Source: Bacteroidales bacterium
Lineage (GTDB): Bacteria > Bacteroidota > Bacteroidia > Bacteroidales > UBA10428
NCBI GenBank assembly: GCA_016929525.1
Contig: JAFGIP010000003.1
Span: forward strand, 58,795-122,794
Direction: 5' to 3'
DNA: 64,000 nt
Numbering within the stretch: position 1 is the stretch's first letter; the number at the start of each line of letters is the position of its first letter. Below are positions 18,267 through 28,485 of this stretch, in pieces. Under the pieces are notes generated by a model, which ran no database searches, was not told the DNA's origin, and saw nothing but the letters and a program-made list of their open reading frames with translations. The position numbers and the translations under genes are program-made.

Positions 18267-19664
18267 TTGGGAAAAACATTATTTGATAAGGTTTGGGATT
18301 CGCATGTAGTTTCGCAGATAGAAGGCGGTCCAAGTGTGCTGTATATCGACAGGCACCTGGTTCATGAGGTAACAAGTCCACAGGCATTTGCAGGTCTCGA
18401 TCGAAGAGGTATCTCAGTGTTCCGTCCGCAAAATACCGTTGCAACACCCGATCATAACGTGCCTACAGTTAATCAGGACTTGACAATTCAGGATAAACTT
18501 TCAAGAATGCAGGTAGAAAAGTTAAAAGAAAATACAAAAAAGCACGGTATTAATCATTACGGTCTCAATCATCCCTATCAGGGTATTGTACACGTTATTG
18601 GTCCTGAGCTGGGATTAACTCAGCCCGGAATGACTATTGTCTGTGGTGATTCTCACACTTCTACTCACGGTGCATTTGGCTGTGTTGCATTTGGTATTGG
18701 AACTAGTGAGGTTGAAATGGTACTTGCAACACAATGCATATTACAGCCAAAACCAAAACGCATGCGCATTACAGTCGATGGGAAACTTAAGAAGGGTGTT
18801 GGTGCAAAGGATATTATCCTATATATCATTTCAAAGATATCGGCAAGCGGTGCAACCGGATATTTTGTTGAATATGCAGGATCAGCAATAAGAAACCTGA
18901 GTATGGAAGGAAGAATGACCATATGTAATATGAGTATTGAAATGGGTGCTCGTGGTGGACATATTGCCCCGGATGCGACTACTTTCGAATACATCAAAGG
19001 CCGTGAGTTCGCACCTAAGGGTGATGAATGGGAAAAGAAACTTGCTTACTGGAAAAATCTGTTTACTGACGATGATGCTGTGTTTGATCTTGAACTGAAT
19101 TATGATGCAGCTGATATTGAACCTATGATTACATATGGAACAAACCCGGGAATGGGGGTTGGTATTACAGGATCTATTCCAAAGTTGGATGAAATTGAGG
19201 AAAGTACAAAAGCCAGTTTTATGAAGTCAATGAAGTACATGGATTTTGAAGCTGGATCAAATATTCTGGGTAAAACTGTAGACTATGTATTCGTTGGAAG
19301 TTGTACAAACGGACGTATTGAAGATTTAAGAGCTTTTGCAAAATTTGTTGAAGGGAAAAAGAAGGCCGATAATATTGTTGCCTGGATTGTTCCTGGTTCA
19401 CGCCAGGTTGAAGCGCAGGCAAAAGCAGAGGGTCTGGATAAAGTACTTGAAGCTGCAGGTTTTGTTCTGAGACAACCTGGTTGTTCAGCATGTCTCGCTA
19501 TGAATGATGATAAAATACCTGAGGGTAACTATGCAGTTTCTACATCAAACAGAAACTTTGAAGGAAGACAGGGCCCCGGTGCACGTACTATGCTTGCAAG
19601 TCCGATAACTGCAGCTGCAGCTGCAATTACCGGTAAAGTCACCGACCCAAGGGAATTTCTATAA
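18267..19664 (+). CDS. leuC: 3-isopropylmalate dehydratase large subunit (TTG start)
   Basis: [42 protein letters not shown]. Confidence 0.95.
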   Translation: MGKTLFDKVWDSHVVSQIEGGPSVLYIDRHLVHEVTSPQAFAGLDRRGISVFRPQNTVATPDHNVPTVNQDLTIQDKLSRMQVEKLKENTKKHGINHYGLNHPYQGIVHVIGPELGLTQPGMTIVCGDSHTSTHGAFGCVAFGIGTSEVEMVLATQCILQPKPKRMRITVDGKLKKGVGAKDIILYIISKISASGATGYFVEYAGSAIRNLSMEGRMTICNMSIEMGARGGHIAPDATTFEYIKGREFAPKGDEWEKKLAYWKNLFTDDDAVFDLELNYDAADIEPMITYGTNPGMGVGITGSIPKLDEIEESTKASFMKSMKYMDFEAGSNILGKTVDYVFVGSCTNGRIEDLRAFAKFVEGKKKADNIVAWIVPGSRQVEAQAKAEGLDKVLEAAGFVLRQPGCSACLAMNDDKIPEGNYAVSTSNRNFEGRQGPGARTMLASPITAAAAAITGKVTDPREFL

Positions 19665-19668
19665 AATT

Positions 19669-19717
19669 AAGATATGAGCTTTGAGATTTTAGAATTAAGC
19701 CTCATTTCTCATATCTT
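19669..19717. repeat. inverted repeat between leuC and leuD
   Basis: AAGATATGAG (19669-19678) / CTCATATCTT (19708-19717), exact 10-bp arms; flanked by TTAAATCTTAAATCT tandem motifs. Confidence 0.7.
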
Positions 19718-19743
19718 AAATCTTAAATCTAAAAAATTGAAAA

Positions 19744-20340
19744 ATGGCAATAGATAAATTTGTTACACTTAAAACAACCTGTGTCCCGCTACCTGTTGAA
19801 AATGTGGACACAGATCAAATAATACCGGCACGCTTTTTAAAAGCTACTACCCGGGATGGTTTTGGTGAAAACCTTTTCCGCGACTGGAGATATGATAAAT
19901 CGGATAAGCCGGTAAAAGAATTTGTTCTTAATAACCCTGCATATTCAGGAAAAGTACTTGCAGCAGGAAAAAACTTCGGTAGTGGCTCAAGCCGTGAACA
20001 TGCAGCATGGGCAATCCACGATTATGGATTCAAAGCTGTAGTTTCAAGTTTTTTTGCCGATATCTTTAAGAACAATGCACTTAACAATGGTTTGTTACCT
20101 GTACAGGTATCACCTGAATTTTTGGCAAAAATCTTTAAAGAGATCGATAAGAACCCAGAAACTGAGGTTGAAATTAATCTTGAAATGCAGAAGATAACAT
20201 TGCTTAGTACAGGTGAATCGGAAAACTTTGAAATTTCTCCTTATAAAAAGAAATGTTTGCTTAACGGATACGATGATATTGATTATCTGCTGAGTATAAA
20301 GGACAAAATTGAAGCTTTCGAAGCAGGTAAATCAATATAA
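19744..20340 (+). CDS. leuD: 3-isopropylmalate dehydratase small subunit
   Basis: [30 protein letters not shown]. Confidence 0.95.
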   Translation: MAIDKFVTLKTTCVPLPVENVDTDQIIPARFLKATTRDGFGENLFRDWRYDKSDKPVKEFVLNNPAYSGKVLAAGKNFGSGSSREHAAWAIHDYGFKAVVSSFFADIFKNNALNNGLLPVQVSPEFLAKIFKEIDKNPETEVEINLEMQKITLLSTGESENFEISPYKKKCLLNGYDDIDYLLSIKDKIEAFEAGKSI

Positions 20341-20406
20341 ATTATCATAAAGTCTGATTCGGTTATCAAATATTACTGAGTCAGGTTTTATTTTATAATC
20401 ACAAAA

Positions 20407-21927
20407 TTGGAACAAATGAAAATATTAGTAATGGATACCACGCTTCGCGATGGGGAGCAAACATCCGGGGTATCGTTCACTTTCGATGAAAAGCTTAGCA
20501 TAGCCAAATTGTTGTTGGAGGAACTCAAAATTGATCGTCTTGAGATTGCCTCTGCACGCGTTTCGGAAGGTGAACTTGAGGCTGTAAAGAAAATAGCCGG
20601 ATGGGCAGCCGATCATCATGACTTGGATAAGATTGAAGTTCTGGGTTTTGTGGATAAAAATGTTTCTGTTGACTGGATATTGGGGGCTGGTTGTAAAACA
20701 ATCAATCTGCTTACAAAAGGTTCGCTTAAGCATGTGACTCACCAACTCAGAAAATCACCCGAAGAACATATCCAGGATATTAAAGAGGTTATAGCTTATG
20801 CTGTTTGTAAAAATGTTAAAGTTAACATCTACCTCGAAGATTGGTCCAATGGTATGCGTAATTCACCGGAGTATGTTTACAATATGATCGATAAATTATC
20901 TGATGAACCTGTCGAAAGATTTATGTTACCCGATACACTCGGTATCTTAAATCCCGATGAGACCTACGCATTTTGTAAACAAATGAAAGACAATTATCCA
21001 AATCTTAAATTCGATTTTCATGCTCACAACGACTACGATCTGGCAACTGCTAATGTCTATTCAGCAATTAAAGCAGGAATCGATTGTATCCATACAACAG
21101 TTAATGGCCTTGGTGAAAGAGCGGGAAATGTTCCTTTATCAAGCGTAATTGCTATTACAAAAGACCATTTTAAGTACCAAATGTCGGTGGATGAGTCGAA
21201 GCTCAACCTGGTGAGTAAAATGGTGGAATCATTTTCGGGCATTAGAATACCACCAAATAAACCACTTATTGGCGATAACGTATTTACACAGACGAGCGGT
21301 GTGCATGCCGATGGTGACAAAAAACACGACCTGTACTTCAATGATCTTCTTCCAGAGCGATTTGGACGTAAACGAAGCTATGCCCTTGGCAAAACATCAG
21401 GGAAAGCCAATATCGCCAAGAACCTGGAAGCACTCGGAATTGAACTGGATCCTGAATCAATGAAAAAAATAACTAAAAAAATTATTGAACTTGGCGATAA
21501 GAAAGAAACTGTTACTCAGGAAGACCTGCCTTATATAATTTCAGATATCCTCAGAAGTAAATCGATTGATGAAAAAATTAAGATCATGAATTTCTCATTG
21601 TCTACAGCAAAAGGATTAAAACCTGTTGCATGCCTGAAAGTAAAAATTTCGGGAAAAGAATATGAAGAAACTTCTGTAGGCGATGGTCAGTACGATGCCT
21701 TTATGAAAGCGTTAAAATTGATATACAAGCGCCTGGATAAAAAAATGCCAAAGCTTATCGATTATAACGTTTCAATACCTCCCGGGGGTAAAACCGATGC
21801 TTTGGTACAAACTGTTATTACATGGAATTTAGGTAAAAGAGAATTTCGAACACGCGGTCTGGATTCCGATCAGACAGTTGCTGCAATTATTGCAACAGTT
21901 AAGATGCTCAATATTATTGAACACTAG
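20407..21927 (+). CDS. cimA: (R)-citramalate synthase, Leptospira CimA type, with C-terminal regulatory domain
   Basis: [109 protein letters not shown] match remembered Leptospira citramalate synthase. Confidence 0.8.
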   Translation: MEQMKILVMDTTLRDGEQTSGVSFTFDEKLSIAKLLLEELKIDRLEIASARVSEGELEAVKKIAGWAADHHDLDKIEVLGFVDKNVSVDWILGAGCKTINLLTKGSLKHVTHQLRKSPEEHIQDIKEVIAYAVCKNVKVNIYLEDWSNGMRNSPEYVYNMIDKLSDEPVERFMLPDTLGILNPDETYAFCKQMKDNYPNLKFDFHAHNDYDLATANVYSAIKAGIDCIHTTVNGLGERAGNVPLSSVIAITKDHFKYQMSVDESKLNLVSKMVESFSGIRIPPNKPLIGDNVFTQTSGVHADGDKKHDLYFNDLLPERFGRKRSYALGKTSGKANIAKNLEALGIELDPESMKKITKKIIELGDKKETVTQEDLPYIISDILRSKSIDEKIKIMNFSLSTAKGLKPVACLKVKISGKEYEETSVGDGQYDAFMKALKLIYKRLDKKMPKLIDYNVSIPPGGKTDALVQTVITWNLGKREFRTRGLDSDQTVAAIIATVKMLNIIEH

Positions 21928-22013
21928 ATTTTGGATAAAAATTAATCGGAGGCTTTTGTTTATACAGATTTTTAGTATAATTGCGCAACTAAAATTTGAT
22001 TAAAATTTAATAC

Positions 22014-23075
22014 ATGAGTAAATCTTACAATATTGCAGTATTACCAGGCGATGGTACAGGTCCGGAAGTAGTTATCGAAGGTAAAAAAGTTCTGAAGACA
22101 GCAGCAGATAAATTCGGTTTTAAACTTAATTTCGAAGAATTTGATTTCGGTGGTGATAGATATCTCCGTACAGGAGAAGTTTTACCCGATTCAGCATCAG
22201 AAGAAATGAAGAAATTTGATTCAATATTCCTCGGTGCTATTGGACATCCTGATGTTAAACCAGGTATTCTTGAAAAAGGAATTCTACTAAGGCTTCGTTT
22301 CGAACTGGATCAGTATATCAATCTTCGTCCTGTAAAACTGTACCCCGGTGTGCCTACTCCTTTAAAGGATAAAGGACCGGAGCACATCGATTACGTTGTT
22401 GTACGTGAAAATACAGGCGGTCTTTACACGGGCATAGGCGGGTTTACAATGAAAGGAACACCGGATGAGGTAGCAGTACAAAGCATGGTATATAATCGTA
22501 AGCAGGTTGAACGATGTTTGCGTTACGCTTTTGAATATACCCGTAAGAGAAATAAAAATAACAAACTAGCGCTATGTGGTAAAACCAATGTTCTGACCTA
22601 TACTTATGATCTGTGGGAAAGGGCATTTCATGAAATTGGTCAGAAAGATTATTCTGAAATCAAGCGTGAATATTACCACGTAGATGCTACATGTATGTGG
22701 ATGGTTAAAAATCCTGAATGGTTCGATGTTATCGTAACCGGTAATATGTTTGGTGATATTATTACCGACCTTGGAGCTATCACCCAGGGAGGTATGGGAA
22801 TTGCTGCCGGTGGAAATATCAACCCTGAAGGTGTATCGATGTTTGAGCCTATCGGTGGCTCTGCTCCAAAATATACAGGTAAGAATGTTATCAATCCTTT
22901 GGCATCAATTGCCTGTGGAGCAATGATGCTTGATCATCTGGGAGAAGAAGAAGCCGCACTAAAAATAGAAGAAGCTATTATGGATGTAACTGCCAATAAG
23001 CTTAAAGATATGGGTGCCGGAAGAATGGGATATTCAACAACTGAAGTTGGTGATTTGGTAGCTGAAAGGATTTGA
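22014..23075 (+). CDS. isopropylmalate/isocitrate dehydrogenase family protein (first leuB-like copy)
   Basis: NIAVLPGDGTGPEVVIEG, VVVRENTGGLYTGIGG, NMFGDIITDLGAITQGGMGIAAGGNINPEG. Confidence 0.88.
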   Translation: MSKSYNIAVLPGDGTGPEVVIEGKKVLKTAADKFGFKLNFEEFDFGGDRYLRTGEVLPDSASEEMKKFDSIFLGAIGHPDVKPGILEKGILLRLRFELDQYINLRPVKLYPGVPTPLKDKGPEHIDYVVVRENTGGLYTGIGGFTMKGTPDEVAVQSMVYNRKQVERCLRYAFEYTRKRNKNNKLALCGKTNVLTYTYDLWERAFHEIGQKDYSEIKREYYHVDATCMWMVKNPEWFDVIVTGNMFGDIITDLGAITQGGMGIAAGGNINPEGVSMFEPIGGSAPKYTGKNVINPLASIACGAMMLDHLGEEEAALKIEEAIMDVTANKLKDMGAGRMGYSTTEVGDLVAERI

Positions 23076-23107
23076 TTAAATCAGACCTTCGAAAATAAGT
23101 TATTAAA

Positions 23108-23157
23108 CTGTATTATTATAGTTAAACAGACAGGGTATAAATAATACAGCTCTTTTT
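23108..23157 (+). terminator. candidate intrinsic terminator between the two leuB-like genes
   Basis: CTGTATTATTATA...TATAAATAATACAG with one bulge (CTGTATTAT 23108-23116 / ATAATACAG 23141-23149) followed by CTCTTTTTT. Confidence 0.6.
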
Positions 23158-23247
23158 TGCACTTTGACAGGGATAATTCTGTATTAGATTACTACTAACC
23201 TGAACAACCTTGGTTTTCGACTGATAAGTTTTATAAACAGATATTCA

Positions 23248-24315
23248 ATGAAATTCAGAATTGCTAAATTGCCAGGCGATGGTATAGGACCGGAGATTGT
23301 TGAGCAGGCAGTAAAAGTGATGAAAGCTGTTGGTGAAAAGTATGGTCACCAATTCGATTTTGAATTCGGACTGGCAGGTGCAACAGCTATTGTCCAGGTT
23401 GGTGATCCTTATCCTGAAACAACTCATAAGCTGTGTATGGATTCCGATGCTGTACTATTCGGTGCTATCGGCGATCCGAAATTCGATAATAATCCTTCGG
23501 CAAAAGTTAGACCTGAACAGGGTTTACTCGAAATGAGAAAAAAACTACAATTGTATGCTAATATCCGACCGGTCAAGACATATCCCACCCTGATTGATAA
23601 TTCACCACTTCGCCGCGATTTAATAGAAGGTGCCGATTTTATTGTAATTCGTGAACTGACAGGTGGTATTTATTACGGTGAATTACGTGGCCGTACCGAA
23701 AATGGTATGAAAGCATTTGATACCAATGTTTATTCAAAAGAAGAGATTATCAGGGTTACCAAACTGGCTTTCGATTACGCAGCGAAAAGAAGAAAAAAAC
23801 TTACCGCTATTGATAAAGCCAATGTATTGGCAACATCCCGTTTGTGGCGCGAAACCATACAGGAAATGGAGGATGACTACCCCGAGATTGATGTAGAACA
23901 TATGCTGGTCGATAACGCAGCAATGCAAATCATTCAATGGCCAACAAAGTTTGATGTACTCATTACAGAAAATATGTTTGGCGATATCCTCTCGGATGAA
24001 GCCAGTGTAATAACAGGATCAATGGGATTGCTTCCTTCGGCATCAATTGGGGTGCATACTTCTGTTTTTGAACCCATTCACGGTTCATACCCGCAAGCAG
24101 CAGGGAAAGACCTGGCCAATCCCCTGGCAACCATTTTATCTGCAGCAATGCTTCTCGATTCATTAAATCTTATAGATGAGGCCGAGAAAGTAAGAGAAGC
24201 TGTTGATGCTTCGATGGATAAAGGATTTGTAACGGCTGATATTGCTTCCGGTAAACCAAGAAGTACTTCTGCTGTCGGTGACTGGCTGGCAGAGTGGATT
24301 ATTAAGGATAAATAA
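23248..24315 (+). CDS. leuB: 3-isopropylmalate dehydrogenase
   Basis: [88 protein letters not shown]. Confidence 0.93.
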   Translation: MKFRIAKLPGDGIGPEIVEQAVKVMKAVGEKYGHQFDFEFGLAGATAIVQVGDPYPETTHKLCMDSDAVLFGAIGDPKFDNNPSAKVRPEQGLLEMRKKLQLYANIRPVKTYPTLIDNSPLRRDLIEGADFIVIRELTGGIYYGELRGRTENGMKAFDTNVYSKEEIIRVTKLAFDYAAKRRKKLTAIDKANVLATSRLWRETIQEMEDDYPEIDVEHMLVDNAAMQIIQWPTKFDVLITENMFGDILSDEASVITGSMGLLPSASIGVHTSVFEPIHGSYPQAAGKDLANPLATILSAAMLLDSLNLIDEAEKVREAVDASMDKGFVTADIASGKPRSTSAVGDWLAEWIIKDK

Positions 24316-24338
24316 TTTGGATATTATTAACGGACTAA

Positions 24339-24369
24339 AAAAAAGCCCGGCTTTTAGCAGAGCTTTTTT
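24339..24369 (+). terminator. candidate terminator after leuB
   Basis: AAAAAAGC (24339-24346) / GCTTTTTT (24362-24369). Confidence 0.55.
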
Positions 24370-24528
24370 CTGAGAGTCTTTCATTCCAGTTGGTGACTCA
24401 CCTGAATCATGTAGGTTTTATATCCAATTATTCACTACATGTTAATCACCTTACGATATAAAAAAGCATTTGATTTTATAATAAATAAAAGGCAGTTATT
24501 ATAAACTAGTAATAGCTTGTTTTTTACG

Positions 24529-24957
24529 TCAATATGCTAGTTTAAGATTAAAACCTTCGGGCCTCATAATTACACCTGTTTCATGGTTTAAAACATGAAT
24601 ATCCTCAATAAAAAATATACCACCTGGTCTGACCAGCTGGTGTATTTTATCCAGAGCCTCCTTATTTAGACATGATCCTTTTACTATTTCATCCTGCAGA
24701 ACATAACCTTCAGCTAAAAATTTTACTGTAAAACGCACGACTTCCAGATTGTCGGGAGGTGAAAGTGTATCGTTTCTTTCTTTTACCATTCCTTCATAAA
24801 CTGTCACACAGCCATAAGTATGCAGGAAACTGTAAGTTACTTTACTACATCGCTCTCCTGACATGCTTGCCTCAAGTTGCCAGTCAAACTGTGAAAAAAG
24901 GGAAATCGAGTTAAAAAGCAAGTAGAAAATAATAATACTTAGACTGAATGTTTCCAC
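24529..24957 (-). CDS. secreted small protein with GldM C-terminal-like region
   Basis: Hydrophobic signal peptide; VRFTVKFLAEGYVLQDEIVKGSCLNKEALDKIHQLVRPGGIFFIEDIHVLNHETGVIMRPEGFNLKL resembles the end of GldM. Confidence 0.55.
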   Translation of the reverse strand: METFSLSIIIFYLLFNSISLFSQFDWQLEASMSGERCSKVTYSFLHTYGCVTVYEGMVKERNDTLSPPDNLEVVRFTVKFLAEGYVLQDEIVKGSCLNKEALDKIHQLVRPGGIFFIEDIHVLNHETGVIMRPEGFNLKLAY

Positions 24958-24987
24958 TTATATATAACGTTTTTTTTATACATGTTG

Positions 24988-25458
24988 TTACTTTGGCAAT
25001 CCTCCAAAGATCTTTACCAGTGTGCGATGAAATCTATGCACTCCTGCTACTGGTTCGGTAAACATATAAATACATTTTCCGGTAATTATTTCCTTTTGAT
25101 ATTCTTCTGCAATTTTTAGTGTTTCGTCTGTATTTGACATCTGTTGTACCCAGATATTCTTAATACCTTTCTTTATTGCAGAACGTAAAATTTCATCGGT
25201 TTTTTCTTTCGGGGTTAATATCAACAGACTTTCAATATCACCGGGAAGATCTTCAACCCTTTTGTAACATTTAACATTGTCAATGGCATCAGCTTCGGGA
25301 TTTATGGGTAAAATTGTATATCCTTTTTCTGATAATTCCTTGAATGTTCTGTGACCAAATTTTTTTGGATTCCTTGATACACCTGCAATAGCGATCTTTT
25401 TATTCTTAAAAAAATCATTTACTTGCTTTCTGCTTATTTTTTTTGTTTTATGTCCCAT
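24988..25458 (-). CDS. CoA-binding domain protein
   Basis: KIAIAGVSRNPKKFGHRTFKELSEKGYTILPINPEAD Rossmann-like CoA_binding_2. Confidence 0.85.
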   Translation of the reverse strand: MGHKTKKISRKQVNDFFKNKKIAIAGVSRNPKKFGHRTFKELSEKGYTILPINPEADAIDNVKCYKRVEDLPGDIESLLILTPKEKTDEILRSAIKKGIKNIWVQQMSNTDETLKIAEEYQKEIITGKCIYMFTEPVAGVHRFHRTLVKIFGGLPK

Positions 25459-25532
25459 ATTGTTTAATAGTAATTTGTTTAAGAATAATTTGCCATATTT
25501 AGCCGTTATTTGGCAGCAAGTTATAACATTCT

Positions 25533-25985
25533 ATGATTCGATTAAAAAGTTTTTTACCCATTGTTTTTTTATTACTGGTTACGTCATGTGCAAATCTTTC
25601 AGAAATTGAAATTGGCGAGGTAAACTATTTTGCTGTTAAAGGATTTGAAGATAATGCCTTGATGATAGCTGTTACGGTTCCAGTCGAAAATCCTACTGTA
25701 TATAAGTTTACGGTGTCCGATATTGATTCGAGGGTATATCTTGATGACCACTATCTGGGGAAAATCAGCTCATTTGAACCATTGGAGATACCAAGGCGAA
25801 GCAATGCGTATTATACAATCGACCTTAAGATAAGACTGGCTAACTTTTTGGGTACTGCACTAAAAGTGATGAGCCTGAGAGAAGGGCAGAAAATTAAAGT
25901 GCGTTTCGAAGGGGAGATTACTGCTAAATCTTTTTTACTTAAAAAGAGGATTCCGTTTGATGAAGTCAGAAAAATTACAATCTGA
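25533..25985 (+). CDS. LEA type 2-like lipoprotein
   Basis: Lipobox LLVTSCANLSE; VTVPVENPTVYKFTVSDIDSRVYLDDHYLGKI. Confidence 0.7.
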   Translation: MIRLKSFLPIVFLLLVTSCANLSEIEIGEVNYFAVKGFEDNALMIAVTVPVENPTVYKFTVSDIDSRVYLDDHYLGKISSFEPLEIPRRSNAYYTIDLKIRLANFLGTALKVMSLREGQKIKVRFEGEITAKSFLLKKRIPFDEVRKITI

Positions 25986-26102
25986 CATCCTGATCATGAA
26001 ATTTAAATTCATAATAAATATTGACAATCGTCATCATTATTTAACATTAGGAACCTCAAATAAAAAAAATCTTTAATTTTACGATTCATTAAGTGATGTA
26101 CG

Positions 26103-26549
26103 GTGAGAGTATCTTTCCTTTTTCATATCCTGTTTATTTCCATCATTTTCAATGCCAATGCTCAGTTGGCCGGAACGAAACTTATGCGTGATATTCAGTA
26201 TTCGGATTCCCCGGGGAAAGTAACTATTGTTCAGAATTCAGATATTGTTAAGCTGGTTGACAAACATCTTTTTGAGGAGGGAAAAAGAAAAGGGATAAGC
26301 GGTTATCGTATTCGCATCTTTTCCGATTCAGGCTCACAGGCACGTAAACAGGGAAGAATTATAGAAGCAGGTTTTATTGGAAGATTTAAAGGTATTAATA
26401 CATATTTCCTTTTCGATTCACCTTTTTACAGATTGTATATTGGCGATTTCAGAACTCAGAGTGAAGCTTTGAAGTTTCTAAGGCAAATAGAAGGAGAATA
26501 TCCGGATGCATTTGTTGTCCGGAGCAACATAAATTATCCCTCTTTGTAG
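26103..26549 (+). CDS. secreted SPOR-domain-like protein
   Basis: Signal peptide; GYRIRIFSDSGSQARKQGRI...YRLYIGDFRTQSEALKFLRQIEGEYPDAFVV. Confidence 0.75.
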   Translation: MRVSFLFHILFISIIFNANAQLAGTKLMRDIQYSDSPGKVTIVQNSDIVKLVDKHLFEEGKRKGISGYRIRIFSDSGSQARKQGRIIEAGFIGRFKGINTYFLFDSPFYRLYIGDFRTQSEALKFLRQIEGEYPDAFVVRSNINYPSL

Positions 26550-26567
26550 GGAGTAGAAAAACAGAAA

Positions 26568-28469
26568 ATGACTGACGAGATCAAGCATGAATGTGGGATT
26601 GCCCTGATACGATTGCTTAAGCCTCTTGAACATTACCAGTTAAAGTACGGAACCTGGCGTTGGGGCTTAAATAAGTTGTACCTTCTCATGGAGAAACAGC
26701 ATAACAGGGGGCAGGATGGAGCAGGAATAGCATGTATTAAGTTAAATGCAAAACCTGGATATGAATATCTCGATCGACTAAGATCTATTGCACCTTCCGC
26801 TATAAACGATATATTCGATGTAATTCGTAACAGTTTTACAGAAACAGAGAAGAAATCACCAGGCCTGATAAAGGATATATCCTGGGCTAAAAAAAACCTT
26901 ACATTCAGTGGTGAGGTTTTACTTGGTCACCTTCGATATGGAACCTATGGGAAAAACAAAGTTGAAAATGCCCACCCTGTTGTCAGACAGAATAACTGGA
27001 AATCGCGTACCCTGGTGCTTGCAGGTAATTTTAACCTAACCAATGTTGAAGAAATGTTTAACATTTTGGTAGAACTTGGCCAGCATCCTCGTGGAATGAT
27101 CGATACAGTTACTATGCTTGAAAATGTAGGCCATTTCCTCGATACCGAAAACCAGAAAAACTTTAACAGTTATAAAAAGCAGGGTTACACCAATGTTGAA
27201 ATTTCAAAGTTGATAGAGGATAATATTGATGTGGGAAATATTTTACGTGAATCGAGTAAAAAATGGGACGGTGGATACGTAATTGCAGGCTTACTGGGTC
27301 ATGGAGATAGTTTTGTACTGCGCGACCCGTGGGGAATACGCCCGGCATTTTATTATCAGGATGATGAGATTGTGGTAGCGGCATCGGAACGTCCGGTGAT
27401 TCAGACAGTTATGAATGTTCCCGGCAAAGAGGTAAAAGAAATAACACCTGGAAGCGCACTTATTATTAAAAAGAATAATGATGTTTCACTCGAAAATATC
27501 AGAGGACCATATGGTAATCACGCCTGTTCTTTTGAAAGGATTTATTTCTCGAGAGGTAGTGACAGCGAAATATACCAGGAAAGAAAAAAGCTTGGGGAGC
27601 TACTAACACCTTTGATCATCAAAAATATAAACGGGGAAATTGAGGATACTGTATTTTCATTTATTCCTAATACAGCAGAAACAGCATTCTATGGTATGAT
27701 TTCGGGTGTCGAAAAATACATGCAGGAAATGGCGAAAAAACAAATACTTGATCGTGGAAAAGACATTACCATTGAAGAGTTGAATCTGATAGTTACTAAA
27801 AAACCCAGAATTGAAAAGGTGGCACTTAAAGATATTAAGCTGCGCACATTTATTTCACAGGATGCCGGACGTGATGACCTGGTTGGTCACGTTTACGATA
27901 TTACTTATAACACAATTCATGAAGATACTGATAACCTTGTAGTCATAGATGATTCAATTGTCCGTGGAACAACGCTGAAATACAGTATTATCAGAATTCT
28001 TGACAGGTTACACCCAAAAAGAATCGTCATCGTTTCTTCATCACCCCAGATAAGATATCCCGATTGTTATGGAATCGATATGGCAAAACTGGGTGATTTT
28101 ATTGCTTTCAGAGCAGCTATTGAATTACTAAAAGAATCGGGCAGAGAAAGTGTTATCAACGATGTTTACAAGAAATCAAAAGTACAGGAAGATTTAGCAA
28201 AAGAAGAAATTGTAAACTACGTAAAGGATATTTACAAACCATTTACTGCTGACCAGATTTCAGATAAAATAGCACAGATGCTTAAAACGCCCGAAATAAA
28301 CGCTGAATTAAAAATTGTATACCAATCTATTGAAAATTTACACCAGGCATGTCCAAATCATAGAGGAGACTGGTATTTTACGGGTGATTATCCGACACCG
28401 GGCGGAAACAAGGTAGTGAACAAATCTTTTATCAATTTTATTGAAAGAAGGAATGCCAGGGCTTATTAA
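26568..28469 (+). CDS. amidophosphoribosyltransferase-family protein (long Bacteroidetes form)
   Basis: CGIALIRL after short propeptide, HNRGQDGAGIA, GHLRYGTYG, PRPP motif LVVIDDSIVRGTTLKYSI. Confidence 0.88.
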   Translation: MTDEIKHECGIALIRLLKPLEHYQLKYGTWRWGLNKLYLLMEKQHNRGQDGAGIACIKLNAKPGYEYLDRLRSIAPSAINDIFDVIRNSFTETEKKSPGLIKDISWAKKNLTFSGEVLLGHLRYGTYGKNKVENAHPVVRQNNWKSRTLVLAGNFNLTNVEEMFNILVELGQHPRGMIDTVTMLENVGHFLDTENQKNFNSYKKQGYTNVEISKLIEDNIDVGNILRESSKKWDGGYVIAGLLGHGDSFVLRDPWGIRPAFYYQDDEIVVAASERPVIQTVMNVPGKEVKEITPGSALIIKKNNDVSLENIRGPYGNHACSFERIYFSRGSDSEIYQERKKLGELLTPLIIKNINGEIEDTVFSFIPNTAETAFYGMISGVEKYMQEMAKKQILDRGKDITIEELNLIVTKKPRIEKVALKDIKLRTFISQDAGRDDLVGHVYDITYNTIHEDTDNLVVIDDSIVRGTTLKYSIIRILDRLHPKRIVIVSSSPQIRYPDCYGIDMAKLGDFIAFRAAIELLKESGRESVINDVYKKSKVQEDLAKEEIVNYVKDIYKPFTADQISDKIAQMLKTPEINAELKIVYQSIENLHQACPNHRGDWYFTGDYPTPGGNKVVNKSFINFIERRNARAY

Positions 28470-28485
28470 AGACAAAGAAGATTAA

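Noticed and set aside
18665-18997. 110-aa antisense ORF inside leuC (and similar antisense ORFs at 23963-24163, 44822-45205, 43034-43303)
   Set aside because: Fully overlaps a confidently identified gene in antisense; no recognisable domain and typical shadow-ORF composition.
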